A stretch of DNA of 64,000 nt. Source: Brassica napus. Lineage: Eukaryota > Streptophyta > Magnoliopsida > Brassicales > Brassicaceae. The DNA lies in assembly GCF_020379485.1 (NCBI RefSeq), contig NW_026016973.1, positions 1 to 64,000 of the forward strand, given 5' to 3'. Shown piece after piece: positions 10,701 to 22,413 of the stretch. Both the position numbers and the translations under genes were made by a program. Every line of letters begins with the position of its first letter. Position 1 is the stretch's first letter. The notes beneath the pieces are model-generated. The model worked only from the letters and a program-made list of their open reading frames with translations. It ran no database searches and was not told where the DNA came from.

Positions 10701-13700
10701 GCTTCTTACAAAGTGATTCATCCTGGTTTGATTGGAACGACGAAGAAGCTGTGCTATTCCCAAACTGGGAAACTGGAATCACCTGATTTGAAAGTGGGAT
10801 AACTTCTTCATCCCAACTCCTATGAGATTTATTCAACTTCCTGGTGATTCTCCACCACTTTATGTATCCAAATCAAGCTTCTTACAAAGAGATTCATCCT
10901 GGTTTGATTGGAACGACGAAGAAGCTGTGCTATTCCCAAACTGGGAAACTGGAATCACCTGATTTGAAAGTGGGATAACTTCTTCATGCCAACTCCTATG
11001 AGATTTATTCAACTTCCTGGTGATTCTCCACCACTTTATGTATCCAAATCAAGCTTCTTACAAAGTGATTCATCCTGGTTTGATTGGAACGACGAAGAAG
11101 CTGTGCTATTCCCAAACTGGGAAACTGGAATCACCTGATTTGAAAGTGGGATAACTTCTTCATGCCAACTCCTATGAGATTTATTCAACTTCCTGGTGAT
11201 TCTCCACCACTTTATGTATCCAAATCAAGCTTCTTACAAAGAGATTCATCCTGGTTTGATTGGAACGACGAAGAAGCTGTGCTATTCCCAAACTGGGAAA
11301 CTGGAATCACCTGATTTGAAAGTGGGATAACTTCTTCATGCCAACTCCTATGAGATTTATTCAACTTCCTGGTGATTCTCCACCACTTTATGTATCCAAA
11401 TCAAGCTTCTTACAAAGAGATTCATCCTGGTTTGATTGGAACGACGAAGAAGCTGTGCTATTCCCAAACTGGGAAACTGGAATCACCTGATTTGAAAGTG
11501 GGATAACTTCTTCATGCCAACTCCTATGAGATTTATTCAACTTCCTGGTGATTCTCCACCACTTTATGTATCCAAATCAAGCTTCTTACAAAGTGATTCA
11601 TCCTGGTTTGATTGGAACGACGAAGAAGCTGTGCTATTCCCAAACTGGGAAACTGGAATCACCTGATTTGAAAGTGGGATAACTTCTTCATCCCAACTCC
11701 TATGAGATTTATTCAACTTCCTGGTGATTCTCCACCACTTTATGTATCCAAATCAAGCTTCTTACAAAGGGATTCATCCTGGTTTGATTGGAACGACGAA
11801 GAAGCTGTGCTATTCCCAAACTGGGAAACTGGAATCACCTGATTTGAAAGTGGGATAACTTCTTCATGCCAACTCCTATGAGATTTATTCAACTTCCTGG
11901 TGATTCTCCACCACTTTATGTATCCAAATCAAGCTTCTTACAAAGAGATTCATCCTGGTTTGATTGGAACGACGAAGAAGCTGTGCTATTCCCAAACTGG
12001 GAAACTGGAATCACCTGATTTGAAAGTGGGATAACTTCTTCATGCCAACTCCTATGAGATTTATTCAACTTCCTGGTGATTCTCCACCACTTTATGTATC
12101 CAAATCAAGCTTCTTACAAAGAGATTCATCCTGGTTTGATTGGAACGACGAAGAAGCTGTGCTATTCCCAAACTGGGAAACTGGAATCACCTGATTTGAA
12201 AGTGGGATAACTTCTTCATGCCAACTCCTATGAGATTTATTCAACTTCCTGGTGATTCTCCACCACTTTATGTATCCAAATCAAGCTTCTTACAAAGTGA
12301 TTCATCCTGGTTTGATTGGAACGACGAAGAAGCTGTGCTATTCCCAAACTGGGAAACTGGAATCACCTGATTTGAAAGTGGGATAACTTCTTCATCCCAA
12401 CTCCTATGAGATTTATTCAACTTCCTGGTGATTCTCCACCACTTTATGTATCCAAATCAAGCTTCTTACAAAGAGATTCATCCTGGTTTGATTGGAACGA
12501 CGAAGAAGCTGTGCTATTCCCAAACTGGGAAACTGGAATCACCTGATTTGAAAGTGGGATAACTTCTTCATGCCAACTCCTATGAGATTTATTCAACTTC
12601 CTGGTGATTCTCCACCACTTTATGTATCCAAATCAAGCTTCTTACAAAGAGATTCATCCTGGTTTGATTGGAACGACGAAGAAGCTGTGCTATTCCCAAA
12701 CTGGGAAACTGGAATCACCTGATTTGAAAGTGGGATAACTTCTTCATGCCAACTCCTATGAGATTTATTCAACTTCCTGGTGATTCTCCACCACTTTATG
12801 TATCCAAATCAAGCTTCTTACAAAGAGATTCATCCTGGTTTGATTGGAACGACGAAGAAGCTGTGCTATTCCCAAACTGGGAAACTGGAATCACCTGATT
12901 TGAAAGTGGGATAACTTCTTCATGCCAACTCCTATGAGATTTATTCAACTTCCTGGTGATTCTCCACCACTTTATGTATCCAAATCAAGCTTCTTACAAA
13001 GTGATTCATCCTGGTTTGATTGGAACGACGAAGAAGCTGTGCTATTCCCAAACTGGGAAACTGGAATCACCTGATTTGAAAGTGGGATAACTTCTTCATC
13101 CTAACTCCTATGAGATTTATTCAACTTCCTGGTGATTCTCCACCACTTTATGTATCCAAATCAAGCTTCTTACAAATAGATTCATCCTGGTTTGATTGGA
13201 ACGACGAAGAAGCTGTGCTATTCCCAAACTGGGAAACTGGAATCACCTGATTTGAAAGTGGGATAACTTCTTCATGCCAACTCCTATGAGATTTATTCAA
13301 CTTCCTGGTGATTCTCCACCACTTTATGTATCCAAATCAAGCTTCTTACAAAGTGATTCATCCTGGTTTGATTGGAACGACGAAGAAGCTGTGCTATTCC
13401 CAAACTGGGAAACTGGAATCACCTGATTTGAAAGTGGGATAACTTCTTCATGCCAACTCCTATGAGATTTATTCAACTTCCTGGTGATTCTCCACCACTT
13501 TATGTATCCAAATCAAGCTTCTTACAAGGAGATTCATCCTGGTTTGATTGGAACGACGAAGAAGCTGTGCTATTCCCAAACTGGGAAACTGGAATCACCT
13601 GATTTGAAAGGGGATAACTTCTTCATGCCAACTCCTATGAGATTTATTCAACTTCCTGGTGATTCTCCACCACTTTATGTATCCAAATCAAGCTTCTTAC

Positions 13701-16458
13701 AAAGAGATTCATCCTGGTTTGATTGGAACGACGAAGAAGCTGTGCTATTCCCAAACTGGGAAACTGGAATCACCTGATTTGAAAGTGGGATAACTTCTTC
13801 ATGCCAACTCCTATGAGATTTATTCAACTTCCTGGTGATTCTCCACCACTTTATGTATCCAAATCAAGCTTCTTACAAAGTGATTCATCCTGGTTTGATT
13901 GGAACGACGAAGAAGCTGTGCTATTCCCAAACTGGGAAACTGGAATCACCTGATTTGAAAGTGGGATAACTTCTTCATCCCAACTCCTATGAGATTTATT
14001 CAACTTCCTGGAGATTTTCCACCACTTTATGTATCCAAATCAAGCTTCTTACAAAGAGATTCATCCTGGTTTGATTGGAACGACGAAGAAGCTGTGCTAT
14101 TCCCAAACTGGGAAACTGGAATCACCTGATTTGAAAGTGGGATAACTTCTTCATGCCAACTCCTATGAGATTTATTCAACTTCCGGTGATTCTCCACCAC
14201 TTTATGTATCCAAATCAAGCTTCTTACAAAGAGATTCATCCTGGTTTGATTGGAACGACGAAGAAGCTGTGCTATTCCCAATCTGGGAAACTGGAATCAC
14301 CTGATTTGAAAGTGGGATAACTTCTTCATGCCAACTCCTATGAGATTTATTCAACTTCCTGGTGATTCTCCACCACTTTATGTATCCAAATCAAGCTTCT
14401 TACAAAGAGATTCATCCTGGTTTGATTGGAACGACGAAGAAGCTGTTCTATTCCCAAACTGGGAAACTGGAATCACCTGATTTGAAAGTAGGATAACTTC
14501 TTCATGCCAACTCCTATGAGATTTATTCAACTTCCTGGTGATTCTCCACCACTTTATGTATCCAAATCAAGCTTCTTACAAAGTGATTCATCCTGGTTTG
14601 ATTAGAACGACGAAGAAGCTGTGCTATTCCCAAACTGGGAAACTGGAATCACCTGATTTGAAAGTGGGATAACTTCTTCATCCAACTCCTATGAGATTTA
14701 TTCAACTTCCTGGTGATTCTCCACCACTTTATGTATCCAAATCAAGCTTCTTACAAGGAGATTCATCCTGGTTTGATTGGAACGACGAAGAAGCTGTGCT
14801 ATTCCCAAACTGGGAAACTGGAGTCACCTGATTTGAAAGGGGGATAACTTCTTCATGCCAACTCCTATGAGATTTATTCAACTTCCTGGTGAATCTCCAC
14901 CACTTTATGTATCCAAATCAAGCTTCTTACAAGGAGATTCATCCTGGTTTGATTGGAACGACGAAGAAGCTGTGCTATTCCCAAACTGGGAAACTGGAAT
15001 CACCTGATTTGAAAGTGGGATAACTTCTTCATGCCAACTCCTATGAGATTTATTCAACTTCCTGGTGATTCTCTACCACTTTATGTATCCAAATCAAGTT
15101 TCTTACAAACAGATTCATCCTGGTTTGATTGGAACGACGCAGAAGCTGTGCTATTCCCAAACTGGGAAACTGGAATCACCTGATTTGAAAGTGGGATAAC
15201 TTCTTCATGCCAACTCCTATGAGATTTATTCAACTTCCTAGAGATTTTCCACCACTTTATGTATCCAAATCAAGCTTCTTACAAAGAGATTCATCCAGGT
15301 TTGATTGGAACGACGAAGAAGCTGTGCTATTCCCAAACTGGGAAACTGGAATCACCTGATTTGAAAGTGGGATAACTTCTTCATGCCAACTCCTATGAGA
15401 TTTATTCAACTTCCGGGTGATTCTGCACCACTTTATGTGTCCAAATCAAGCTTCTTACAAAGTGATTCATCCTGTCTTGATTGGAACGACGAAGAAGCTG
15501 TGCTATTCCCAAACTGGGAAACTGGAATCACCTGATTTGAAAGTGGGATAACTTCTTCATGCCAACTCCTATGAGATTTATTCAACTTCCTGGAGATTCT
15601 CCACCACTTTATGTATCCAAATCAAGCTTCTTACAAAGAGATTCATCCTGGTTTGATTGGAACGACGAAGAAGATGTGCTATTCCCAAACTGGGAAACTG
15701 GAATCACCTGATTTGAAAGTGGGATAACTTCTTCATGCCAACTCCTATGAGATTTATTCAACTTTCTGGTGATTCTCCACCACTTTGTGTATCCCAATCA
15801 AGCTTCTTACAAAGTGATTCATCGTGGTTTGTTTGGAACGACGACGTAGCTGTTCTATTACCAAACTGGGAAACTGGAATCAACTGATTTGAAAGTGGGA
15901 TAACTTCTTCATGCCAACTCCTATGAGATTTATTCAACTTCCTGGTGATTCTCCACCACTTTATGTATCCAAATCAAGCTTCTTACAAAGAGATTCATCC
16001 TGGTTTGATTGGAACGACGAAGAAGCTGTGCTATTCCCAAACTGGGAAACTGGAATCACCTGATTTGAAACTGGGATAACTTCTTCATGCCAAGTCCTAT
16101 GAGATTTATTCAACTTCCTGGTGATTCTCCACCACTTTATGTGTCCAAATCAAGCTTCTTACAAAGAGATTCATCCTGGTTTGATTGGAACGACGAAGAA
16201 GCTGTGCTATTCCCAAACTGGGAAACTGGAATCACCTGATTTGAAAGTGGGATAACTTCTTCATCCCAACTCCTATGAGATTTATTCAACTTCCTGGTGA
16301 TTCTCCACCACTTTATGTATCCAAATCAAGCTTCTTACAAAGTGATTCATCGTGGTTTGTTTGGAACGACGACTAAGCTGTTCTATTACCAAACTGGAAA
16401 CTGGAATCAACTGATTTGAAAGTGGGATAACTTCTTCATGCCAACTCCTATGAGATTT
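7706..16458. repeat. CentBr satellite, right block with higher-order structure
   Basis: About 50 monomers of 176 bp, nearly identical from about 8500 to 13900 and more diverged after about 14600. A variant monomer (cttacaaagtgattc followed by cttcatccc) recurs every 4 or 5 units, for example starting near 10713, 11593, 12297, 13001 and 13881, giving 704- and 880-bp higher-order spacing. The array stops inside a monomer after tatgagattt (16458), where the E0 LTR begins. Diverged units near 15820 and 16345 share unusual variants (cgtggtttgtttgg), so the edge has its own local duplications. Confidence 0.93.
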
Positions 16459-16622
16459 TGGTGCGGCCCTGGATAGGCTGTCTAGTCCCTGAATCACTTG
16501 AAGGGGCGTGGGTGAAAGGATCAAGAGATTGTAGGTTTCTTGGATGGCGGATGGACTTCACCTTCGAGCTATGGATTGCTCAGAGGTTGTTTATGCTACT
16601 CCTGAGACACAGGGGCGTCCTG
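16459..16622 (-). mobile_element. E0 fragment: end of an old LTR element joined to CentBr
   Basis: A unique segment between CentBr and E2. On the minus strand it ends ...GCACCA, consistent with an LTR end (CA) lying directly in a CentBr monomer. Its last five bases, tcctg (16618-16622), are the E2 target-site duplication, so it is continuous with 45543 and 52294 onward. I assign it to the 3' LTR of gypsy-like remnant E0. That assignment rests on position, not on a recognised sequence. Confidence 0.5.
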
Positions 16623-17211
16623 TATAAGATTTATAGAAAGAGTTAGAGTGATTTAGAGAATAAGAGAATGAGATTGGATTATGAAAAGATTAGTGAAGAA
16701 TCATGATGAACACTCAAGAACAAGAGAGAGAGAATGACTCAAACTGTGTAATCTTTTATTAATGAGAGAGTTTACAATATATAGGACATGATACAAGGGT
16801 TTCCAAGACTCTAGGGATAAGGCTAAGCATGTGAAGTCAATACAGGAGCAAGACCAGGTTTAAATCGATCCAATGGCTGATCTCACATGTGTGAAGCATC
16901 TTTGCTTTTGCTTTACCTTTCCAGCATGGGACAGGCTGTCATGGTGAGTCTTATCCTTCTTCCAACGGTCTGATTCTTATCCAAGACTGAGGCTCAGACC
17001 GTTTACCACTCTAACTCCTCATTTTAACTTTCACCTTTGGTTAATGTTTGTGATCGCCCTTGATATGTATAGCTTGTACGGCCAGTACCTTCAGTACGGA
17101 TTGTACGGCTATGGCTGATCACAAACTCTCCCAAAGACTCATACCTTCTTTCCCTTTCAGTCTCTCAACTCCTTGTGCCTTCTCACACATTATACTCAGC
17201 TCATTTCAACA
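16623..17211 (-). repeat. E2 3' LTR (family B)
   Basis: 589 bp. On the minus strand it starts TGTTGAAATGAGC and ends ATCTTATA. It contains a TATATA-type box on the minus strand (around 16783) and several GTAC-core sites (about 17076-17108). Other copies are 44954-45542 and 51706-52293. Confidence 0.93.
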
Positions 17212-17319
17212 CTCCCCCTCAAGCTTGATCTTGGTGATTGATCAAGCTTGGAAACCATGAGATCTTCCTCATTAAAAACCTCACCAAGGAAAACCCATTG
17301 GGACAAAACCTTGATGAGG
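17212..17319 (-). other. E2 purine tract with two hairpins
   Basis: The purine tract reads ctccccctc on the + strand (17212-17220). Hairpin 2 arms are CAAGCTTGATC (17220-17230) and GATCAAGCTTG (17240-17250), a perfect 11-bp pairing that differs in sequence from E1's arms while staying complementary. Hairpin 1 arms are at 17279-17289 and 17309-17319, around CCCATTGGG. Confidence 0.65.
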
Positions 17320-17352
17320 GAAAAAGAGTAAAGAGCCCATGGTTAAGGGAAC

Positions 17353-17877
17353 TCAGCCACTTGTTGTGAAATCAATGAGCCCTAGCCTGATGTGGATGGA
17401 CTCCATGGTCTTTTGCCTTGTAGCTTTGGTGAAGACATCAGCTAACTGATCTTCACTTCTGGTATAGCATGGCAAGATCACTCCCAAGACTATCACCTGC
17501 CTCACCTTATGAAAATCCACTTCAATGTGCTTGGTTCTTTCATGAAACAACGAGTTGGAGGCTATGTGAATGGCGGCTTGGTTATCACAATGCATAGTCA
17601 TAGGTGTAGCTTGCTCAATTCCCAAATGCTTCAAGATCCCCTTGATCCATACCAACTCGTTGGTGAGCTTCAGCATTGCCCTATACTCAGCCTCAGCACT
17701 TGAGCACGATACCACCTTCTGCTTCTTGCTCTTCCATGTCACTAGATTTCCTCCAATGAAGGTGCAATAGCCTGTGGTTGATCTCCTATCAGCTCGATCA
17801 CCAGCCCAATCAGCATCACAGTACCCAACGACTTCAGTACTCTTGTTGCATCCTAACCAGACTCCCAGACTGGCTGA
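17353..17877 (-). pseudogene. E2 pol, C-terminal RNase H part
   Basis: The C-terminal part of the E2 polyprotein. It shows copia RNase H motifs CDADWAGD, SSAEAEYRAM and DNQAAIHIASN and ends with a stop at 17353. It is cut at 17877 by E3; the reading continues at 24393, so the ...YLNGSA and SLGVWLG halves meet correctly. The first residues of the longer open frame here (above 17877) come from the E3 LTR and are not part of the gene. Confidence 0.9.
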
Positions 17878-18875
17878 TGTTGAACTGAAGAGAAGATGGA
17901 GCTTGTACAATGATAAGGCAAGCTCTAGAAGATGTCCAGAAGAGTTCAATCAAGCTTCAGGAGTGCCCTGAAGTATCTATCATTGAGAAGTTAAGTCCAG
18001 AAGGGACATAGACTGATCTTAGGAAGGCTTTGGAGAAGTTTGGGAGAAGATGGACGAAGGTACAAAGCTAGGGAAGCCGTACGGACAGTACGGCCTTGTA
18101 CGGCTATGTACGGCCATGGGAGACTCACAAAGGAGTCTGGTTCAACCAAGAAGAGAGTTAGGGCAATGTGCAAGAATAGGGCGAGTGGTACGGACAGGAG
18201 TTTCATACAATTGACCATACAACCATGTGGGCGCACCAACATGTTCCGGATCAACCTAAAATGGTGTTGTGCAGACTTAGGGTGCAAGAGAAGCCTGTCT
18301 GATCATTATGGACGTTGGAGGATATGGCAAGGGAATATTCCAAGGGATAAATGAGCTGTGTATGCAAGCTGGATAGGTAAAGGTGCTTTACCTTTACAGC
18401 CAAGACCAATCTACACCATCCATTCAAAAGGAGCAATCTGAGCCTTTCATTTAAACTAAAGACCAGCCAGCTAGCATCAGATCCTTGACTACATCTCATC
18501 CGCCCATTTCAAACCAAATGATCTCCACTCTCCATTTCTTATCCTTAGCTTAGGGTTTCATGAGTTTTGTAACCCATTTTCTATTTAAAGACCCTTTGAG
18601 GGCAATTTGTAATCTCTAAGAAAGTGAGGGGGATTTCCTCTCCTCCTTCATAATCTTATGATACTTTGTCTCTCTAAACTCTCTATTCTCTCATTCTTAA
18701 TCTCTATACACGTTCTCAGACTTGTTACCAATATCTTAGACTCTTAGACACCTAAACACTTAGACACATAAACACTCATTAGTATCTCTTCTTCTCAAAT
18801 CGCTCCCAAGCTCTCTCTCTTTACCCATTTGAGTTTCACACACACATACAACCTGAGTACTCTTAAAATCTCATA
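17878..18875 (+). repeat. E3 5' LTR (family C)
   Basis: 998 bp, TGTTGAACTG...AAATCTCATA. It contains a four-fold GTAC cluster at 18076-18116 and a TATTTAAA-like box near 18580. A 104-codon open frame (18040-18354) recurs in the other LTR copy but shows no known motif and is best read as chance within the repeat. Confidence 0.93.
18076..18116 (+). promoter_or_regulatory. GTAC-core cluster in LTR C
   Basis: Four GTAC cores within 33 bp (18079, 18088, 18098, 18108), each in a GTACGG context. GTAC is the core recognised by SBP/SPL transcription factors in plants. The other LTR copy has lost one core (gtaggg, about 23609). Confidence 0.45.
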
Positions 18876-18887
18876 TGGTATCAGAGC
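18876..18887 (+). other. E3 primer-binding site
   Basis: TGGTATCAGAGC directly after the 5' LTR, the same initiator-Met tRNA site as in the coding elements. Confidence 0.9.
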
Positions 18888-21767
18888 CAGGTTCATTAGA
18901 ACTTGGTTCCAGCTTCCACTAAGCTCAAGGCTTACCTCCCATGCCATTTCCAATCCAAGAAGAAGCTTCATGTTCATTTGGCTGTTCAACCTCTTCAAGA
19001 AGAAGGTGTGCTCATCAATGGCGTCCAGAAGCTGTCCTTGGTCGTTCTCCACTCTCTCATGGTCGTCCTGAAGAAAGAAGGCCATTGGAAGCATGTCCAA
19101 GCCATTCCTATTCACTGTCCAAGAAGAAAGGTGAAAGCTTTCAACTTGTACCTGGTATGGCGACTCAAAAATGAAGAGAGGAGGTGTCTTAGGCATGGTG
19201 GGTTCAAGAGAAAGGTCCATGAAAGAAGGAGTTGTAGGAGTTGACACCAACAGCTCGGATCTTCCCATGTACTAAGGAGTTTCAAGGAACTAACACTAGT
19301 TCCTTGGCTGTAAGGAAATCTCTTTCTTTTGTATAAAGCTTGAGTATATGAACAGGTTGTGATGTTGTGATGTGATTGAAAATCTGAGGATATGTCTAAG
19401 ATTGCTAAATGAAAATGTTTTAGAATCTGGCCCAGGATGCTTAAAGAGGCTTGTTTGATGATTGAGATTGTTTAAAATGCTTAATCCCAGTTCTAAAATG
19501 AAATGACTTGTTAGGATGATAGATTGTATTGTCTTATACAGCTTGCTTTCATGAATTAGAAACTGATTAAGGTTAAGACATTATGACTTGTTGCTGCCTA
19601 ATATTGAAGCATTAGATTCATATCTATATTGCTGAGTAAAGGAGCTTTAAAATTGCCTAAGTAGCTTTTATTGAATCTGTTATGATCTTGCTGGTGGTTA
19701 GAGAGTTTGCTTGCAAAGATTAGAACTTGATAATGCCTTGTGTCTATCTATTGCATTGCTTGTGATATTGGGAATCAAACTTGATGATTTATTAATCAAG
19801 AATTGACATCAATACTATTGAAAATGGTTAAATGCTTACTGTCAGTTCTAAATTAACTTGTCTTGTAAAAATGATAGATTACATTATCGAATCATTCTTG
19901 CTTTCATGAGTTAGAAACTGATTAAGATTATGCATGCTGCCTTGTATCGTTGCATTTAGAGTAAAGTCTAAGTTGCATATTAAGGAATTGTTAAAATTGC
20001 CTAAATACTTTGAATTGAATCTGATAAGGTCATGCTTAGTATTTAGAGAATGGTTGCTTGCATAGATAAGAACTTGACATTGTCTTGATTCTATCTAGTG
20101 TTATAAAGCTTGAGACATGGGTGATCAAACTTAATGAAGTCAAGGATTGATCCCAATGCAATTGTGTCTTATCTTTGCTGGAGTTTGAGTGATGTTTCAG
20201 GTTCACAAGAGGTGTTCCTAGTTCATCATCAAATCCGAGTTGAAAGAGAAAGAATGGTGTCCATTGTGTGTGCAATGGAGAGTTATTACAAGAAGGGTGA
20301 AGCGCAGATGGTTATAAAACTCACTTTAAGCTCACTGGTGTTCCTCTCCTTACCATTGCTAGTAGCTGAAGAAAAAGCCAGCCGGGTCTAGGCAGTGGCG
20401 CCTATTCAAGAGAGTGCTCAAACTAAGACAGAGCACTCTTGCCTGTGTGAAGAAGAAGGCTACTCTATCAAGGCGGCTTCTAGTGTGAGGTGATTGAAGA
20501 AGTAGCTGAAACTTCCACAAGCATTCCATCATGGTGGCAAATTCAGAAGGGTGATTGCAATGAGAGAATAAGAAGAAGTGAGGATTCAAGTGGCGACATT
20601 AAGGACAACTACTCACCATCTTAAACAAGGGAGTAAACCTAGTCTCATCTACTTTAATATGTCTTGATAGGTCTATCTCCTGATTATGCTATGTGATTTC
20701 CCTATCTAAAGTTCCATTAATAGTTTGTAGCTTCTAGTAGAATGTCTAGGCTAATAGCACTGAATATGTTTAGCTGCTGCATTGTCTTGTTGACATTAAG
20801 TAATGTCTACTGTCCAAGAATCTCATATCTTGTTTATTACAGTGTTTTGTGTGTTGACATAGCTTGAATCATCATGAATGTGTTGTAGAATTGAGTAGAA
20901 TATCTCTGCTGCTTGCATCATGTTTGAAAGGCTACTTTGCATTTACATAAGCTTGTTTCATATTGTCTTGATTCAATCCAGTTCATATTGTTACTATGCC
21001 ATAGTTAAATCCATCCTTGATGTCTTATAGCATTTAGAAGTATGTCTAAGCTACTTGAATCATTGGCTTTGATTAAACTAGTAAGCATATAAGCATGTAT
21101 TGATTCACTCTTGTCGCCTAGATTGCATAAATGTCATCTAGTCTTGTGTTTCATTTAGATTGAATCTGTTGCATTCATATAGCTAATGTTTTAAGATTGT
21201 GCATTCATGTAGTGATGCATTTAAAAATGAGCCTAAATTGCAAATGTACTGATGTAAGCTTGCATTGCATTTAGAGATTGAAATCTGCTTGTTCTTGCCT
21301 TGATTGATTGGCTTGTTTCAAGGTTTATATATTGCTGTGGCATTGGTGATCAAACAGGATAAATGATCTTGGTTTGATCCTAATGGGATGATCTGATCTT
21401 GCATTGAGTTGTGGTGGTGTTAGGTACACAAGGGAAGTGATACATGTAACTCGCCATCAGCCAAGAATGTAGAGACAAAGGTCTTGTGCCATTGCATATC
21501 ATCACTAGGACATGTTAGTCCATAATCAACAGGAAGTGTAGTGTGATTGATTATGCAATGAGAGATGGCCATTGCATAATACCATTGGACATATCTAGTC
21601 CTTAGTCTACAGGAAGTGTAGCATGGGTCATTATGCAATGAGAGGTGTGTCTTGTGAGGCTCTCTATGGTGATTCAAACACCCTAGTTCCTGGTTAAGGA
21701 AGAGAGTACACTCACAAGAAGAAAGCTATCATGAAAGATGATAGTTATTAGACCATGGAGATGCATA
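18888..21767 (+). other. E3 non-coding interior, first part
   Basis: No gene is supported. It aligns by eye with the E5 interior (31928-34239, then 38170 on) through many shared phrases, for example cttggcaatttgtgtc-like stretches around 19740-19900 and the gctggagtttgag region near 20175. It contains an 80-bp tandem duplication (21489-21568 and 21569-21647) that is single-copy in E5. The second unit has perfect inverted arms CATTGCATAAT (21570-21580) and ATTATGCAATG (21630-21640). Confidence 0.75.
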
Positions 21768-21772
21768 GGATC

Positions 21773-22360
21773 TGTTGAGATGAGTTGAAGATATGAACAT
21801 GAAGAGATAATAAGTGGAAGAGAAGAGGAGGAAGAGAGTGAAAAGACTTTAGGCAAATATGGTACGGACGTCCGTACAAGGCCGTACATGGCCGTACCGT
21901 CCGTACCTAAGGTCTCGACCAAAGGTTACTTAACCTCGACCAAAGGTTACTTAACCTCGACCAAGTGACACGGTAACAAGCAGATGTTACCTTGAGGGCT
22001 TAGTGGAGAGGATCAGACCGTTGAGTGGATAAGGGAAGAGCAAGACAGGCTGTGACAGGCTGGAAAGAGCCAAAGCATGTAAGGCTCCTCATCCGTTCAT
22101 TCAAAAGTGACCATTGACTCCACATGCTTCAATAGTGCTCCTTTCTTCTCTTGTAAACCCTTATGTCTCTCTTATAAATATGTAACCTCACTCAGCAATA
22201 AGATTAAGCAGTTCTGAGTCTCTCTGATCTCTTAAGTCACAATGATTCTCTCTTAGACACTAATCGGTTCTTAAGTCTCTTAAACGTTCACAATCTCTTC
22301 TAATCTCTACTTAAACTCTCACTTTTATTCTGATCACTCTAAGGATTTCTAAAGAGTATA
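21773..22360 (+). mobile_element. Solo LTR of the E4 family (LTR D) inside E3
   Basis: 588 bp, TGTTGAGATG...AGAGTATA, flanked by ggatc (21768-21772 and 22361-22365). The related interior of E5 reads gcataggatcatcacaag at about 38872 with no insert, an empty site that confirms the boundaries. It carries the GTAC palindrome cluster at 21861-21907 and a TATAAATA box at 22173. It arose by recombination between the LTRs of a former full element. Confidence 0.95.
21861..21907 (+). promoter_or_regulatory. GTAC palindrome cluster in LTR D
   Basis: Five GTAC cores in 47 bp, including the perfect 16-bp palindrome GTACGGACGTCCGTAC (21862-21877). TCCGTACAA (21871-21879) matches the published SPL consensus TNCGTACAA. 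The same cluster is kept in both LTRs of E4. Confidence 0.5.
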
Positions 22361-22369
22361 GGATCATCA

Positions 22370-22413
22370 CAAGCTTAGCTCCTTCTAGTCTCGGTTCTAA
22401 GCTTGAGGGGGAG
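22370..22413 (+). other. Internal hairpin plus purine tract in E3
   Basis: CAAGCTTAG (22370-22378) pairs with CTAAGCTTG (22397-22405), followed by GAGGGGGAG (22405-22413). This is the same module as at the true 3' end of coding elements, and its arm sequence matches the E4 version. It lies about 1 kb upstream of the real E3 purine tract. E5 carries the same internal module at 38881-38924. Confidence 0.6.

Noticed and set aside
1..16458. Many 60-97 codon open frames in the satellite, on both strands
   Set aside because: They repeat with the 176-bp period, start and stop with monomer variants, and have no gene-like context.
1..16458. CRISPR-like or other spacer-repeat array
   Set aside because: Units are contiguous with no unique spacers, and the setting is a plant genome.
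18040..18354. A 104-codon frame repeated at 23552-23866
   Set aside because: It lies within both LTR C copies, has no known motif and is antiparallel to another equally long frame, so it is expected from the duplication.
18795..19268. A 157-codon minus-strand frame spanning the E3 LTR and interior
   Set aside because: It crosses the LTR boundary and primer site on the antisense strand, and is not preserved in E5.
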